Shown here: piece by piece, positions 1 through 11,016 of the stretch
Layout: each line of letters begins with the position of its first letter
How positions within the stretch are numbered: position 1 is the stretch's first letter
Source: Wurfbainia villosa
Taxonomy: Eukaryota > Streptophyta > Magnoliopsida > Zingiberales > Zingiberaceae
Direction of reading: 5' to 3'
DNA length: 64,000 nt
NCBI GenBank assembly: GCA_025175895.1
Contig: CM045996.1
Coordinates: forward strand, 111,713,179 to 111,777,178
The notes under the pieces: generated by a model
Database searches by the model: none
What the model saw: only the letters and a program-made list of their open reading frames with translations
What the model was told of the DNA's origin: nothing
Program-made: the position numbers and the translations under genes

Positions 1-235
1 CATTGTCTCCTACCTCAAACGAGGAGGAGACGTTATAGTGCTTTGCCCTCCGTACGCGGTCTAGGACCGATAGGGCCTTGGAGTAGCAACCGCTAGGTTG
101 TGAACCATGTAAAAATAAACGTGTTTCTTTATTTTCCGCTGCTTTTACTCATTTAATTATCTACTCGAATGAAACGTCGAAAAAATTTACGATCGCTATT
201 CACCCCCCCCTCTAGTGACGCTTCTCGATCCAACA
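1..235 (+). repeat. 3' end of a Sirevirus-like LTR (family A, copy A1)
   Basis: The last 235 bases of an LTR ending TCCAACA, cut by the window start. It matches the 3' ends of the LTRs at 25784-25988 and 29005-30077 nearly base for base, including the C-run followed by TCTAG. The next base is LINE sequence, not a primer binding site, so this is a 3' LTR or a solo LTR inserted in the LINE. Confidence 0.85.
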
Positions 236-406
236 GCTTTCAATAATTCAACCCCTTCTGCAGTAACAAGAAGATTACACAGCTTAACTCGATTTTTTCT
301 TGCATAAGGGCCTTCAGACTTTGAACTTCGCAAATAATTTCCAAGGACACCTATTGAAGCTATTGCGGAGCTGGTTGCTAAGACCGAGGTAGGCTAATAG
401 ACGAAG

Positions 407-802
407 GTGCGAACGACAACGATGTGGGCTATTGGTAGTGGCATCCCACCGGATTATTGGTCTCAAAAAGTTCTGAGTATGATTGGCTCTGAAGTAGGGA
501 AACCATTGTACACAGATAGATTAACAAGAACTAGGGAACAATTGGACTATGCAAGACTAATGGTTGAAGTTCCGGCTATTGGCAATCGAACTCATGAGGT
601 TCCTATCACTTTGCCTACTAGGGTTCAAGTGGAGTTGAAAATCATCTATGAAATGGTTCCGGAGTATTGCCAAAGGTGCATGAGAATGGGGCATAGTCAA
701 GAAGTATGTAATGGGGGGAAAGAGTCGGACGGCCAAAAAACTCATGAAGCAAGATCGAATGTGCAAACTGGGCAGAATGCAAATGCAAATGGTAGGCAAT
801 GA
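407..802 (+). pseudogene. LINE ORF1 fragment (DUF4283/zf-CCHC_4-like)
   Basis: Open stretch of about 130 codons resembling the plant LINE ORF1 protein, which binds the element RNA. Seen: a PPDYWS segment, then GKPLYTD, then a knuckle C-x2-C-x4-H-x4-C in CQRCMRMGHSQEVC near codons 88-101. This order is typical of the DUF4283 plus zf-CCHC_4 pair. The first codon of the open stretch is GTG, and the protein should extend upstream, where 236-406 is too decayed to read. The C-terminal half is lost to stops after 802. It lies just before the ORF2 endonuclease on the same strand, as in L1 elements. Confidence 0.7.
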
Positions 803-1293
803 TCCCAATCATCCAGAGGCATAGAAAGAAAGAGATCGTGGTATGGAACGGGGCAACAACAACAACCACAATGGAGACCGGCATGTGAACGACAAGGCCT
901 GAATGGGGAGCAAGTGGAGGTGCAGAATGAACTTGCTATGGTAGTTATGAGCACTCCTCTTCCACTAGCTATCGAGATGCCAATTGTAGAAAGCACTGAT
1001 CCACAAGAAAAACATCAAACGGCTCAAGAGAAGGAAGAAACGAACGAGGTATTGTCAGAGGCTCGGACAACTTCACAACAAGTTGGTTAGTCACCCATTG
1101 AGGATGGCATTTGTGATTCGGTTTCTTCACCAAACATAGTTGAAGTGGGTGTGATAGGAAGGCCTTGTGCAACATCCTCGTCATCTATACCATCCATCAC
1201 AACCTCTAGAGTGAACAAGGGAAGGAGTGTGAATGGAACAACCCCGGCAAATGGACGTGTTCTACGGGCGCGAGCAGCCCGAGGAGGTGGACA
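803..1293 (+). other. Decayed ORF1 tail / ORF1-ORF2 spacer of the LINE
   Basis: No open frame. Short runs of Gln/Asn/Thr-rich coding in changing frames fit the low-complexity C-terminal tail of plant LINE ORF1. It ends at the ATG of ORF2. Confidence 0.5.
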
Positions 1294-1956
1294 ATGAAGG
1301 TGCCTTCATGGAACATTAGGGGCTTTCACAAGTCCCTAAAATAAGGGGGCGTGCAGCACCTCTTGTGGAGCAAGGATATACAAGTCTTGGCACTAATGGA
1401 AACTAAGCTCAAGGAGGACTCTATTGGGCCTATTATGGGGAAAAGATTTTCAGGTATAAAGTATGTGCATAATTTTGAGACTTCTAATAATGGTCGAATA
1501 CTACTTCTTTGGGATGAACAAAGGGTTGATATGGGACTCATTAATACTTCGAAGCAATTCATACATAATTATATTCGTTGTCGGATTTCTGGGCGGGGTT
1601 TCTATGCCACTTTCATATATGGCCTTCACTCGGTGACTACTAGAAGACCGCTTTGGGAGAAACTCACGGATATGGGGGAAGCTATTTCAGGACCCTGGAT
1701 GATCATGGGGGATTTCAATACTATACGAGATATTCATGAAAAGCAAGGGGGTAATCTGGTTACAAACTATGAGATGAGGGATTTTCAAAGATTTATTCAT
1801 ATATGTGGGATGGTGGATTTGCGATCTATTGGATGAAGGCTCACTTGGTCAAATGGGGAGGTAGCTTGCAAATTGGATAGGGCAATGGTGAATGCGGCAT
1901 GGCTTGTGGAGGAGTTTGATGCTTATGCAGAATTTTTACCTCCGGGATGCTTATCG
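1294..1956 (+). pseudogene. LINE ORF2, endonuclease domain
   Basis: Apurinic-type (EEP family) endonuclease that nicks target DNA for target-primed reverse transcription. Seen from the ATG at 1294: SWNIRGF at the N-terminus, METKL near codon 35, IMGDFNTI near codon 148 and the terminal PPGCLS that normally precedes the DHSP motif. A TAA lies at codon 17 (1342-1344) and a TGA follows DLRSIG at 1834-1836. Both fit decay of an intact frame. The terminal catalytic D-H pair is missing because the domain is cut at 1956. It should run into the RT found at 30989. Confidence 0.8.
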
Positions 1957-2377
1957 GAGTTTGTTTGCGGATCACTAGGTCAAATAATGGTTATAGGAAA
2001 TTATTTAGGAGCGTGTGTACTTCCCCATCGGTAAGGCACATAATCCGAGATAATTCCCTTAGTATCGTGTAATGGTGCACACTTAGATGCAAATAAAAAG
2101 TATCCTCCCCATCGGAGTCACTACTTTTATTTGTAGGGCCAAAGAGGAACCAACTATTAATTTTATTTGTCAAAAAGTAAGGTTGACAAGATAATAAAAT
2201 TAATGGGTTAAACCCCCTCTTACAAATGTAGAATTCGTATACGTCCACACTATCGTGGCATGCGATATTCTCGGTGTTTTGAGGTGTTGGTTGATTTCGA
2301 AATTTTATTGTTTGAGGAATCAATGATATTTGAAATCTAATATTTTGATCATTGTGATTCTTAGGTTTTTTTTTCAA
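1957..2377 (+). other. COP-B1 leader (5' untranslated region)
   Basis: Matches the COP-B2 leader twice (19556-19930 and 20082-20480), which identifies it as copia leader and not LINE. No coding capacity. It runs directly into the gag ATG at 2378. Confidence 0.75.
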
Positions 2378-3229
2378 ATGGCTTTCAACTCACTTGCTGT
2401 GATATTGAAAGAAAATAAACTTACTGGAACAAATTATATTGATTGGAAAAGAAATTTGGATATTGTCTTAACTGCAAAGGAGTACAAATTTGTACTCTTC
2501 GAGGTCTGTCCTCCTAAGCCCACCGATGACTCTGATGAAAAGGAGAAAGAGAGTTATAAGAAATGGATCAAGGCAGATGAGATGGCGTGGTGTTACATTT
2601 TGGCATCTATGTCAAATGTGCTGCAACATCAGCATCAGGCCATGGCCATGGCTTATGACATGATACTCAATCTCAAGGAACTTTTTGGACATCAGAGTAG
2701 GGCGGCCAGACAGGAGGCTATGAGGAACTTGATGACGACCACCATGATCGAGGGAACACCCGTCAGGGACCATGTTTTCAAGATGATGGCTCATCTGAAT
2801 GAGATGGAAGTCCTCGGAGCTGAGATCGATGGGGAAACCCAGGTCGATATCATTCTCCAGTCTCTGCCTAGGAGTTTTGAGCAGTTCTGCCTCAACTACA
2901 ACATGAACAAGAGGTTGTATTCGTTGGCGGAGCTTCTGACAGAACTCCAAGCGGCAGAGGAGATTTTTCGTCAAAGCGCTCAAGCCATGGTTGCTCAAAA
3001 TGTTTCTACTTCTAAACCGAAAGGGAAGAAGAAGAAGAAGCAAGGTGGAGCAAAGAAAGTGGCAGCAGGACCTCAGGCAGGAGTGAAGAAGCCAAAAGGC
3101 AAGTGCTTCACTTGCAAGCAGACTGGACATTGGAAGGCGGACTGTCCTCGCCGAAAGAACAAAGGTATATCTTCTTGTTTAGTTGTTGAAACATGTTTAG
3201 CGGTGTTATCTACCAGTACCTGGTGTTAG
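2378..3229 (+). pseudogene. COP-B1 gag
   Basis: Capsid/nucleocapsid protein of the copia element. The ATG at 2378 begins MAFNSLAVILKENKLTG, followed by NYIDWKRNLDIVL, the N-terminal gag signature of Tork-like copia elements. A central alpha-helical UBN2-type gag region follows. Near codon 250 is a basic Lys-rich stretch, then a zinc knuckle, CFTCKQTGHWKADC (C-x2-C-x4-H-x4-C), for RNA packaging. The frame stays open for about 280 codons and ends with TAG at 3227-3229. The protease continues in another frame, so a small frameshift lies near 3190-3229, where the normal element would read through. Confidence 0.85.
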
Positions 3230-5861
3230 ATACAGGAGCCACTGATCATGTCTGCAATACTTTGCAGGGGTTCCAGGAAACCCAACGACTAGCTGAGGGA
3301 GAGATTACCGTCTTCATGGGCAATGCTTCAAAGGTGGCGGCTATTGCAGTGGGAGACGTTTATTTATCTTTTGATAGGAATAAAGTTTTGGTTTTGAGAA
3401 ATTATCTTTATGTACCTACTTTTAGAAAGAATATAATTTCACTTTCTAAATTGTTTCTGGATGGATATTCTGTTTCTTTTAATGACAAAGTTGTTATAAA
3501 AAGGAATAGGGAGATTATCTGTTCTGGTACATTAGTTGGCAATTTGTACACTCTTGAACCGAAAACTCCCACGATGCATATAGAAGTGAATAACTCATCT
3601 TCTAAGTCTAATAAGAGAAAAGAACCTTCGAAAATGAACCAGACATATCTTTGGCACCTAAGACTTTGTCATATTAACCTGAGTAGAATTCAAAGGTTGA
3701 TAGCTGATGGACCCTTGGGTTTATTAGTGGTGGAAGATCTCCCAACCTGCGAGTCTTGCTTGGAAGGTAAGATGACCAAGAGACCTTTTAAGGATAAGGG
3801 GTATAGAGCCAAAGATGTATTGGAATTGGTTCATTCTGATTTGTGCGGTCCTATGTCTATCCAGGCTAGAGGTGGCTTTGAATACTTTGTCTCTTTTATA
3901 GACGATTATTCAAGGTATGGATACATTTACTTGATGCGTCGCAAGTCTGAATGCTTTGACAGGTTCAAAGAATTCAAGACTGATGTGGAGAACTGTCAAG
4001 GTAAAAGTATCAAGACACAACGATCTGATCGTGGTGGCGAGTACCTCTTGGGAGAGTTTAGGAGTTACTTATCAGAGGTTGGGATTCAATCCCAATTATC
4101 CGCACCTGGCACACCCCAGCAGAATGGTGTGGCGGAGCAAAGGAATAGGACTCTTATGGAGATGGTCAGATCGATGATGAGTTATTCTGAGTTACCTGAT
4201 TCGTTCTGGGGGTTTGCTCTGGAAACGACAGCACACATTCTGAACTTGGTTCCATCTAAGTCAGTACCCTCTACTCCCACAAAATTGTGGACTGGGCGAA
4301 AGCCTAGTGTAAGACATATTCGGATTTGGGGTAGTCCAGCACATGTGCTGAAGGGAGATGCTGGTAAGTTAGAATCTCGTATAGAAGTACGCTTGTTTGT
4401 TGGCTACTCTAAGGGAACGAAGGGTGGTTTGTTCTATAGTCCTAGAGATCAGAAGGTGATCGTGAGTACGAATGCCAGATTTCTAGAGGAGAACTATGTG
4501 ATGAACCACAAGCCCACGAGTAGGATTGTTCTTGAGGAGTTGACAGGGGAAGTCCCGACTTCAGTACCACCGGTACAAGAGGAAATACCACAAGTCACTG
4601 CACCACGTGTCACAGAGCATACACAGGAGGCATCTCGTCGTAGTGGGAGGGTTGTTAGACAACCCGTGAGATTCATGTTCTTGGGAGACTCTTCGGACTT
4701 AGTCCCTGGTAAACATGAACCTGATCCCTGGACATATGACGAGGCACTCCAAGATAGAGATGCGGTATCTTGGCAAAGAGCGATGAATTCAGAAATAGAA
4801 TCTAAGGATTCTAATCATGTCTGGGAGCTAGTGGAACCACCTGATGGTGTGAAAGACATTGGATGCAAGTGGATCTACAAGAGAAAGAGAGGAGTAGACG
4901 GGAAGGTTGAGACCTTCAAAGCTAGGCTTGTTGCGAAAGGGTATACTCAGAAAGAGGGTATCGATTATGAGGAGACCTTTTCACCGGTAGCTATGCTTAA
5001 GTCTATCCGGATTCTCTTATCTATTGCTGCTCATGAGGATTATGAGATTTGGCAGATGGATGTCAAGACAGCTTTCCTTAACGGAAGTCTTGAGGAAAAC
5101 ATCTATATGAAGCAACCAGAGGGATTCATTGCAAAGGGCAAAGAGCATCTTGTGTGTAAGCTTAATCGGTCCATTTATAGATTGAAGCAAGCTTCTAGAT
5201 CTTGGAACATCTGCTTTGATGAGGTAATCCAATCATATGGATTTATTCAAAGTCCGGATGAGCCTTGTGTATACAAGAGATGTGATAGAAACATAGTGGT
5301 ATTTCTTGTACTATACGTAGATGACATTTTGTTAGTTGGCAACAATATCAGAGTGTTATCAGACGTAAGGGTATGGTTGTCCAAACAGTTTGATATGAAG
5401 GATTTGGGAGAAGTGGGACACATCCTTGGGATCAAGGTGATAAGGGATCGCAAGAAAAGGATGTAGTCCTTATCTCAAGCTTCATACATTGACACTATCC
5501 TTGCTCGTTTTAGCATGCAGAACTCCAAGAAAGGTTTTCTACCTTTTAGGCATGGAGTACCTTTATCTAAAGAGATGTGTCCCAAAACATCAAAGGAGAT
5601 AGAGGAGATGAAGGCGGTTCCTTATGCTTCGGCAGTAGGAAGCCTCATGTATGCTATGTTATGTACGAGACCAGATATCTGCTTTGTCGTGGCCATGGTT
5701 AGCAGATATCAGAGTAATCCTGGATAGAGACATTGGACTACGGTAAAGCATATATTGAAGTACCTGAGAAGGACTAGGGATTATATACTGGTTTATCGGG
5801 CAGATCAATTAGTCCCTGTGGGTTACACGGATTCTGATTTCCAATCAGATAGGGACAACAG
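3193..5861 (+). pseudogene. COP-B1 pol: protease, integrase, reverse transcriptase, RNase H start
   Basis: Copia pol, nearly intact for about 755 codons. Seen in order: aspartic protease DTGATDH near codon 14; GAG-pre-integrase WHLRLCHINL near 153; integrase core with HSDLCGP, FIDDYSRY and an SAPGTPQQNGVAEQRNR block; RT with ARLVAKGYTQKEGIDYEETF, QMDVKTAFLNG and the catalytic YVDDILLVG. A TAG at 5464-5466 and another at 5725-5727 interrupt the frame, which then continues into RNase H. SIRE-C cuts it at 5861, and the rest lies at 14615-15161. Domain order PR-IN-RT-RH is diagnostic of Ty1/copia; lineage probably Tork-like, tentative. Confidence 0.9.
5748..5861 (+). repeat. Left copy of a 114-bp target duplication around SIRE-C
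   Basis: These 114 bases of copia RNase H are repeated at 14615-14728 on the other side of SIRE-C with about three mismatches. Normal retroelement insertion duplicates 5 bp. Confidence 0.85.
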
Positions 5862-6348
5862 TGTTGGAGATCGTTTGAAGCTAGAGGAGGGGTGAATAGC
5901 ACGTGTTTGTTCGTTGATGGAATTCGATCGAGATTGTGTCTATAAGTTTCGTTAGCACAGCGGAATATATATATAATAACAATAACGAAACACAATCACA
6001 ACACAATAACATGAATATTTAACGTGGTTCGGAACCGAACGGTTCCTACTCCATGGATTGGGTTCGCACGAACCCTAGCGATGCCAATCACACACCACTA
6101 TAATAACACTCCTTCTCGGAACAATCCGGAGGCGGAGAAACCTCGTACAATAATGATTACAATAATCAAATAGATACAAGCAAATATAATGAAATACAAA
6201 TGCAAGTAAAGGAAAAAAACACTTTACAAGAGCTTTGGATTGCTTGATCTTTGATTGCCTTGAACAAGCTTTGAAGGACTGGAAAGCACCAACTTCCCCC
6301 TTCAATTTCGCCCAAGAAAATCGCTATCTTTTTCTCCATCACGAGATC

Positions 6349-6700
6349 CTTATATAGCTGTCTATCGATCATTGCTCGAGACCATCCGATCGATCATCTC
6401 TATTCTTGTGAGACAATGGTGTAATCCACGCTGGAAAAATCCAACGGCTAGGACATCAGTCGACTGATCATGAGCATCAGTCGACTGATGAGCCATCACT
6501 CGACTGCTCATCCCAGCGGTCGAGTGAGACTCCATTCTGTGGCCGAAAACCCGAGCATCAGTCGACTGATCCCATGATCAGTCGACTGCTCGGCCGATCA
6601 GTCGAGTGCCAAGCTCCGGCAGTCGACTGTTTGGCCATTCCCCACAGTCAAACCCTAGTTGACTCGGTCCAGTCGACTGCCACATGACACCAGTCGACTG
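6349..6700 (-). promoter_or_regulatory. SIRE-C LTR promoter: CAGTCGACTG palindrome array plus TATA
   Basis: Seven perfect copies of CAGTCGACTG (first 6457-6466, last 6691-6700) and at least three one-base variants lie in 250 bp. On the minus strand they stand about 100 bp upstream of a TATATAAGG box (6356-6348). This is the same arrangement as in the other Sirevirus-like LTRs of the window, so it is probably the LTR enhancer. The binding factor is unknown. Confidence 0.7.
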
Positions 6701-6889
6701 GCACACCTCAAACATGAGGTTTTAGCCCAAGTATGGTGCCCCCATACTTGCTAGACCACCCTTAGCCTAGACCTAAGCCTTCTAGCCACCTCCATCAGCC
6801 TCACGCCTCTCGGATCCCTCCAAGTCATCCATGACTTGTTCATCCATCGCGTTAGCCTTCAGGTGCTTCCATCGGCTATGTCATGCTAA

Positions 6890-7245
6890 CGGTGTCTACA
6901 CCGCCAAGGCACATTGGACTTACGCCGCCAAGACTCCGCTTGGACTTTACGCCGCCAACCATTGGACTTATGCTGCCAAGACTCCCGCTTGGACTTTACG
7001 CCGCCAATATCAAACCCCTTGGACTTCTCATGCCAAGACTCAAGCTTGGACTTTCCTTTGCTAACCCATGTTGGACTTCTCAAATGCCAAGACCATGCTT
7101 GGACTTTCCCTTGACAACCAATGTTGGACTTCTCAAATGCCAAGACCATGCTTGGACTTTCCCTTGCTAACCAATGTTGGACTTTTACATTGCCAAGACC
7201 CATGCTTGGACTTTTCATGTGCCAAGTGTCCCACTTGGACTTTCC
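6890..7245. repeat. Tandem repeat in SIRE-C 3' LTR
   Basis: Diverged units built around CCAAGAC and CTTGGACTTT, repeated roughly ten times with a period near 35-50 bp. The other LTR keeps only the last few units, so the array has expanded or contracted since insertion. Several overlapping open frames here are by-products of the repeat. Confidence 0.75.
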
Positions 7246-7375
7246 ATGCCAAGTACTCAAGACTTGGACTTTACCTTGACAATTACATTGTCATATATTT
7301 TTGTTGAAAATCAAAACATCACTCGAGTTAAACTCGAGTCCTGTTCAATCGTGACCTGGGCCGATTGCACCAACA

Positions 7376-9130
7376 ATCTCCCCCTTTTTGAAGTTTGACA
7401 AAAACCAAACAAATCATTTGAGTTAGACCACTAACTCAAGTCTCTTACCAATTATTCCAAATTGGTAATCCCAAATAATTTCCTAAACATTACCATTCTC
7501 CCCCTTTTTGACATACATCAAAACGGTTATCTCTACAAGAAGATCAAAGTCTCACGTCCCAATGAGATCTTACAATCTCCACCTTGGTTTAAAAATACCT
7601 AGGATGCCTACCATCTTCCTAGTGATAAGTCCCATATCACTCAAGAGAGGCAATCCTATTCACTCTCCCAATTTCCAAATTGGGTATCAAGAGCCCATCA
7701 ATTTTCCCAATTGATGATACTTTCCCAATAACCTCTCCTCTTCAAGGAGAAAAACACATCCATCATCCCAAGATGGATACCTCCCCCTAAAGGCTTGCTC
7801 CCCCTTGACCATTGCACCAACAATGTCCTTGGGAAGTCCCTAAGCCAGTAGGAACTCTAAGCCATCAAAATGAAGGTTAGAAATTCAACATTGAACTTCC
7901 CAACACCTTAAAATTGATACAAACCCTAAACACCTCTCCTAATCCATATCCAATGGATTTTCACCCTTCATCATGCTTCCCAAAGCATATCCTAGGGTTA
8001 AGAGTGGTTAGGGACCTTAACCGCAGCTGAAATCGGGTTAAACAAATGTGTCCATCGATCGTGGCATGAAACAATGATCGAGTGATCACGCCGTATATGA
8101 TCGCAATGAGTCAAATCGCCCATCGATCGCCATCGCCTGTCAGAGGCAATGATCGATAACTGAAAACCTGATTTTTAGATATCAGACTCGACTTTTGGAA
8201 ATTCATAAGTAATTCTATGTAAATCAAAAAATCATGAAACTTGATACGTACATTACTTATCACACATGCAATCGGTGAAAAATTTTGGAAAAATATTTTT
8301 ACCATGAAAATAGGAGATTGGTACAAAGTTCAAAAACTATTAAAATTTTAAAGTTTTTGATCTACTTTGTATCAACTTCTACAATGATGATGGCTATCAA
8401 AAGATAGACTTCACCCAGGTTTTCTAAATTGATTTTAAAATGTTTTTGAAAACCTATTTTGAACCATGGTTTATTGGCTAAATATACATAACTTGTATAT
8501 TAGCTTTCCTTTTGATTCTTGGTGATAATTAAAATAAGTTTGAGTTCATCTAGATGCACTACCTATGCACCTTGAACCTAACTTATTATCCTAGCATCTC
8601 ACATGTATCTAGGGTGTATAAATACATATACATGTCAATGTGATGTGAGATGTGGGTTTTGATTCATTTTATCGAGGGTTTCATGCATTTCCTAGGCAAC
8701 CCTACTTGATTCCCTTATAAATGGGACTTCAAGTCATGCCATTTTCCTTAAATCAATGTTCAATCAAATTAATGCATGAAATGATCATGGCATAGTGATA
8801 GCAAAATAAAAACATGACCAATGATCATGATGTCATGGCATATGATGAAATTTTAAAACACATGACATTTAAAGTAATCATAACCAATGACATGACATGT
8901 TATATGATAAGATGAAATTTCATGTCATGTCATGATATAGCAATTTTCATAAACCAATACATTAATACAAATACACACTCAAACACACATGATTTTCACA
9001 AACAGAAATTTCATTCAATTTAAAAGGATTTCAGTTTTTTTTTTTTTACATTCAAAATGGAGATTTGATATACTCAATCTCACTACAAAACTGAGAAACA
9101 AAAGAAAATCCTAACATCTTCTAGATCTAG
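7376..9130 (-). other. SIRE-C 3' non-coding region with several polypurine-tract-like motifs
   Basis: No open frame of note. On the minus strand, G-rich tracts such as TCAAAAAGGGGGAG occur next to the LTR (7390-7377) and again near 7497 and 7781-7805. Repeated polypurine tracts before the 3' LTR are a described Sirevirus feature. The middle part is AT-rich, with many ATGACATG-type repeats near 8820-8940. Confidence 0.65.
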
Positions 9131-9402
9131 TCGTCTGCAGGAGGTGGAGGTGGAGGAGGTTGCCGGCTCAAAGTCCAGGCCCGCATCATCTCATACATAT
9201 CGAGCTGACGCTGCTCGATACGGCTCTGGGACTCTACAATCTGCATGTATCTCTCCTCCATCCGACCAAGACATGCGCCCATGGATGCTTGCCCTACTAA
9301 GAGCTCTAAAGTCGATCGCTCACGATAGTCCTAGAATCTAGACTCACCGGCCAAGACGACCCGATGGACCGCTGCTGATGCATCTGGGCAATGGTGATCC
9401 TC

Positions 9403-10481
9403 TCATCGCGCGTCTGCATCCTCATAGTCCTCTGCCGCCTCTCTGGGTACCAGAGGAGGCTCTCTGCGTGCCCTGGGCGGTGGTCGAGGCGCGAACTCCA
9501 TCTGTCCACTCCCCATCCGCAGCTTCGCTAACGAGAAGTTGTGAATCGATATGCAGTCGTACACCTCAGAGAGCGCTCGCAGTGATCCCCTGTGAATGTT
9601 GATGCCTACTGACTCTAACCATGCTGTGATAATGTGCCCAAAAGGCATATGCACTTTCCCTTGTACAAGGGAAATGAAATGCACAATGCAGTGAAACATG
9701 TTTAATGCAATGTTTATGTCTAACCTATTACGCATGGCGTATAGTAGAAAGAGATAGGGAGGTCGAATCTTGGCTAGACCCTGAGTGACAATCGGAAGAA
9801 AACACCCAACAATGACCTTGTAGAGTACATTGTCAGGTGCAGATAACTCAGTAATAGGAAATAAATTCTGGGATGGTGGACGAGGATGACCAAAAACATG
9901 CTCATGCATGGAGTCTAAAGAGATATGGTCAAATGGCTCGGGTAAAGGAGCATCAAAGGTAGGGTAGAAAATGAAGGTGTCATCCGATGGTTTACACTCG
10001 AGAAACTCCTACAATATCGCAGGAGTGAACTCTAAATTGCGTTTTGCAATGCGAGTAGTGTAGGTAGGACCATTGTCTACCTTCTTTAGGTTTTGATAAA
10101 ACTCCTTAAGGAGGTCATCGTTAATGGCATGTGTGCATAAGACAATTTTCATGAGATGATAATATGCAAATATGTCTATGACATCACTACAGTAACGTGC
10201 AAAAAAGTCCCTATCGATGTACCTAACCAACATAGGTTGGTACAATCGTGATTCACCCTCGGGTGGATCATTTCTACGGGATCTCCTACATGAATGTAAT
10301 GCAACAATATGAAATGCAAGGGCACCAATACACGATTAGATTGTTATAGATTACAATGAAAAGGAAAAATTAGGATTCTTGAGTAAGAAAATTTTACTTC
10401 GGTGCCATTTGAAGGGGTGATGAGGGAATGCTCGGATATCGCTGAGGGGGCCGCCGGAAAGTTCGCCGGAAGACTGGACAT
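9403..10481 (-). pseudogene. SIRE-C extra gene (env-like / plant transposon protein domain)
   Basis: Two in-frame open stretches (10245-10009 and 9909-9403) are joined by 33 readable codons after one TAG. They resemble the putative plant transposon protein domain found in many retroelement accessory genes: FFARYCSDVIDIF early, EFYQNL then TPAILxEFL, and later RLDINIALNMFHCIVHF with GKVHMPFGHIITAWLESVG. A candidate start at 10481 encodes MSSLPANFPAAPSAIS and runs into a GT...AG interval (10397-10286) with a good acceptor. The joined frame is one base out, so splicing is unproven. It follows a palindrome array and a TATA-like site. The role is unknown; Sireviruses often carry an env-like gene at this place. 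The domain assignment is from memory. Confidence 0.5.
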
Positions 10482-10700
10482 CTGAACCCTAATCTGAAAC
10501 GAAGAGATAAACGCTGGAAACGAATGAACTAGGGCTGTGAGATAAGTGAAAATGCGAAAGGAACAACTTAGCTATCAAACCTAAGGCTTGGGCGGCTGGC
10601 ACGGCCGGAAAGACTGGTCGGAGAGGAAGTTGGCGATCGGAGAGGAGAAGGAAAAAACGAGAGGGTGTCACGTGAAGACGCCGAACCCTAGCGGTTCGGC

Positions 10701-11016
10701 ATTATAAAATCGTGACGTGATCGTGATGTGCGATCATCGATCGATCGCGATTTATTAGCGGTTTACCGAGCCGGCCGATCGCTTCCGGCTCATCAATCGA
10801 TCACGAGTCTTCGTGTGCTACTAAGAGAATCGATCGGTGCGATCATCACTCGACTGCTCGTCGAGCACTCGACTGATGACCCTCAGCCTCGGTGAACAGT
10901 ACCATCAGTCGACTGATGTACCCTATCAGTCGACTGATGTACAAATAGTCGAGTCCTGGAACCAGCACTCGACTGCTTGACTCACGATATCGTGCTACAG
11001 TGTTATCAGTCGACTG
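10701..11016 (-). promoter_or_regulatory. SIRE-C internal promoter candidate with palindrome array
   Basis: Three perfect CAGTCGACTG palindromes (10905-10914, 10927-10936, 11007-11016) and three CACTCGACTG variants (10847, 10866, 10966) lie upstream, on the minus strand, of an AT-rich TTTTATAATG site near 10710. That site is about 220 bp before the candidate start of the extra gene. It copies the LTR promoter layout, which suggests the extra gene has its own transcript. Confidence 0.5.

Larger units (their letters stand above)
236..1956 (+). mobile_element. L1-type LINE, 5' part
   Basis: Degenerate non-LTR retrotransposon holding an ORF1 fragment (407-802) and the endonuclease half of ORF2 (1294-1956). 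It stops abruptly at about 1956, where the leader of a copia element begins. The reverse transcriptase half of what looks like the same LINE, same strand, resumes at about 30989. Roughly 100 codons expected between endonuclease and RT are missing from both halves. The upstream end is cut by the LTR ending at 235. Confidence 0.8.
1957..5861 (+). mobile_element. Ty1/copia element COP-B1, 5' segment
   Basis: Internal region of a copia element in the order leader, gag, protease, integrase, RT, RNase H. It lacks a 5' LTR and primer binding site: the leader starts directly at a LINE junction. At 5861 it is interrupted inside RNase H by SIRE-C and resumes at 14615. The 3' LTR starts at 15195 and is itself broken by COP-B2 and SIRE-A2, with its last piece ending near 30988. 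The whole element was probably inserted in the LINE. The 5' LTR and flanking LINE sequence may have been lost in one deletion. Confidence 0.8.
5862..7375 (-). repeat. SIRE-C 3' LTR
   Basis: Begins TGTTGG and ends CCAACA, 1514 bp. It aligns with 13304-14492 over its full length except for about 330 extra bases of tandem repeat at roughly 6807-7135. The adjacent ATCTCCCCCTTTTTGA at 7376 is the reverse complement of the polypurine tract, fixing minus orientation. Confidence 0.9.

Noticed and set aside
6457..6700. CRISPR-like spacing of short palindromic repeats
   Set aside because: Repeats are only 10 bp, spacing is irregular, the sequence is inside an LTR, and the context is a plant genome.
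6831..7307. Several repeat-rich open frames on both strands
   Set aside because: They lie in the tandem repeat of the SIRE-C LTR; the other LTR has lost most of the block.
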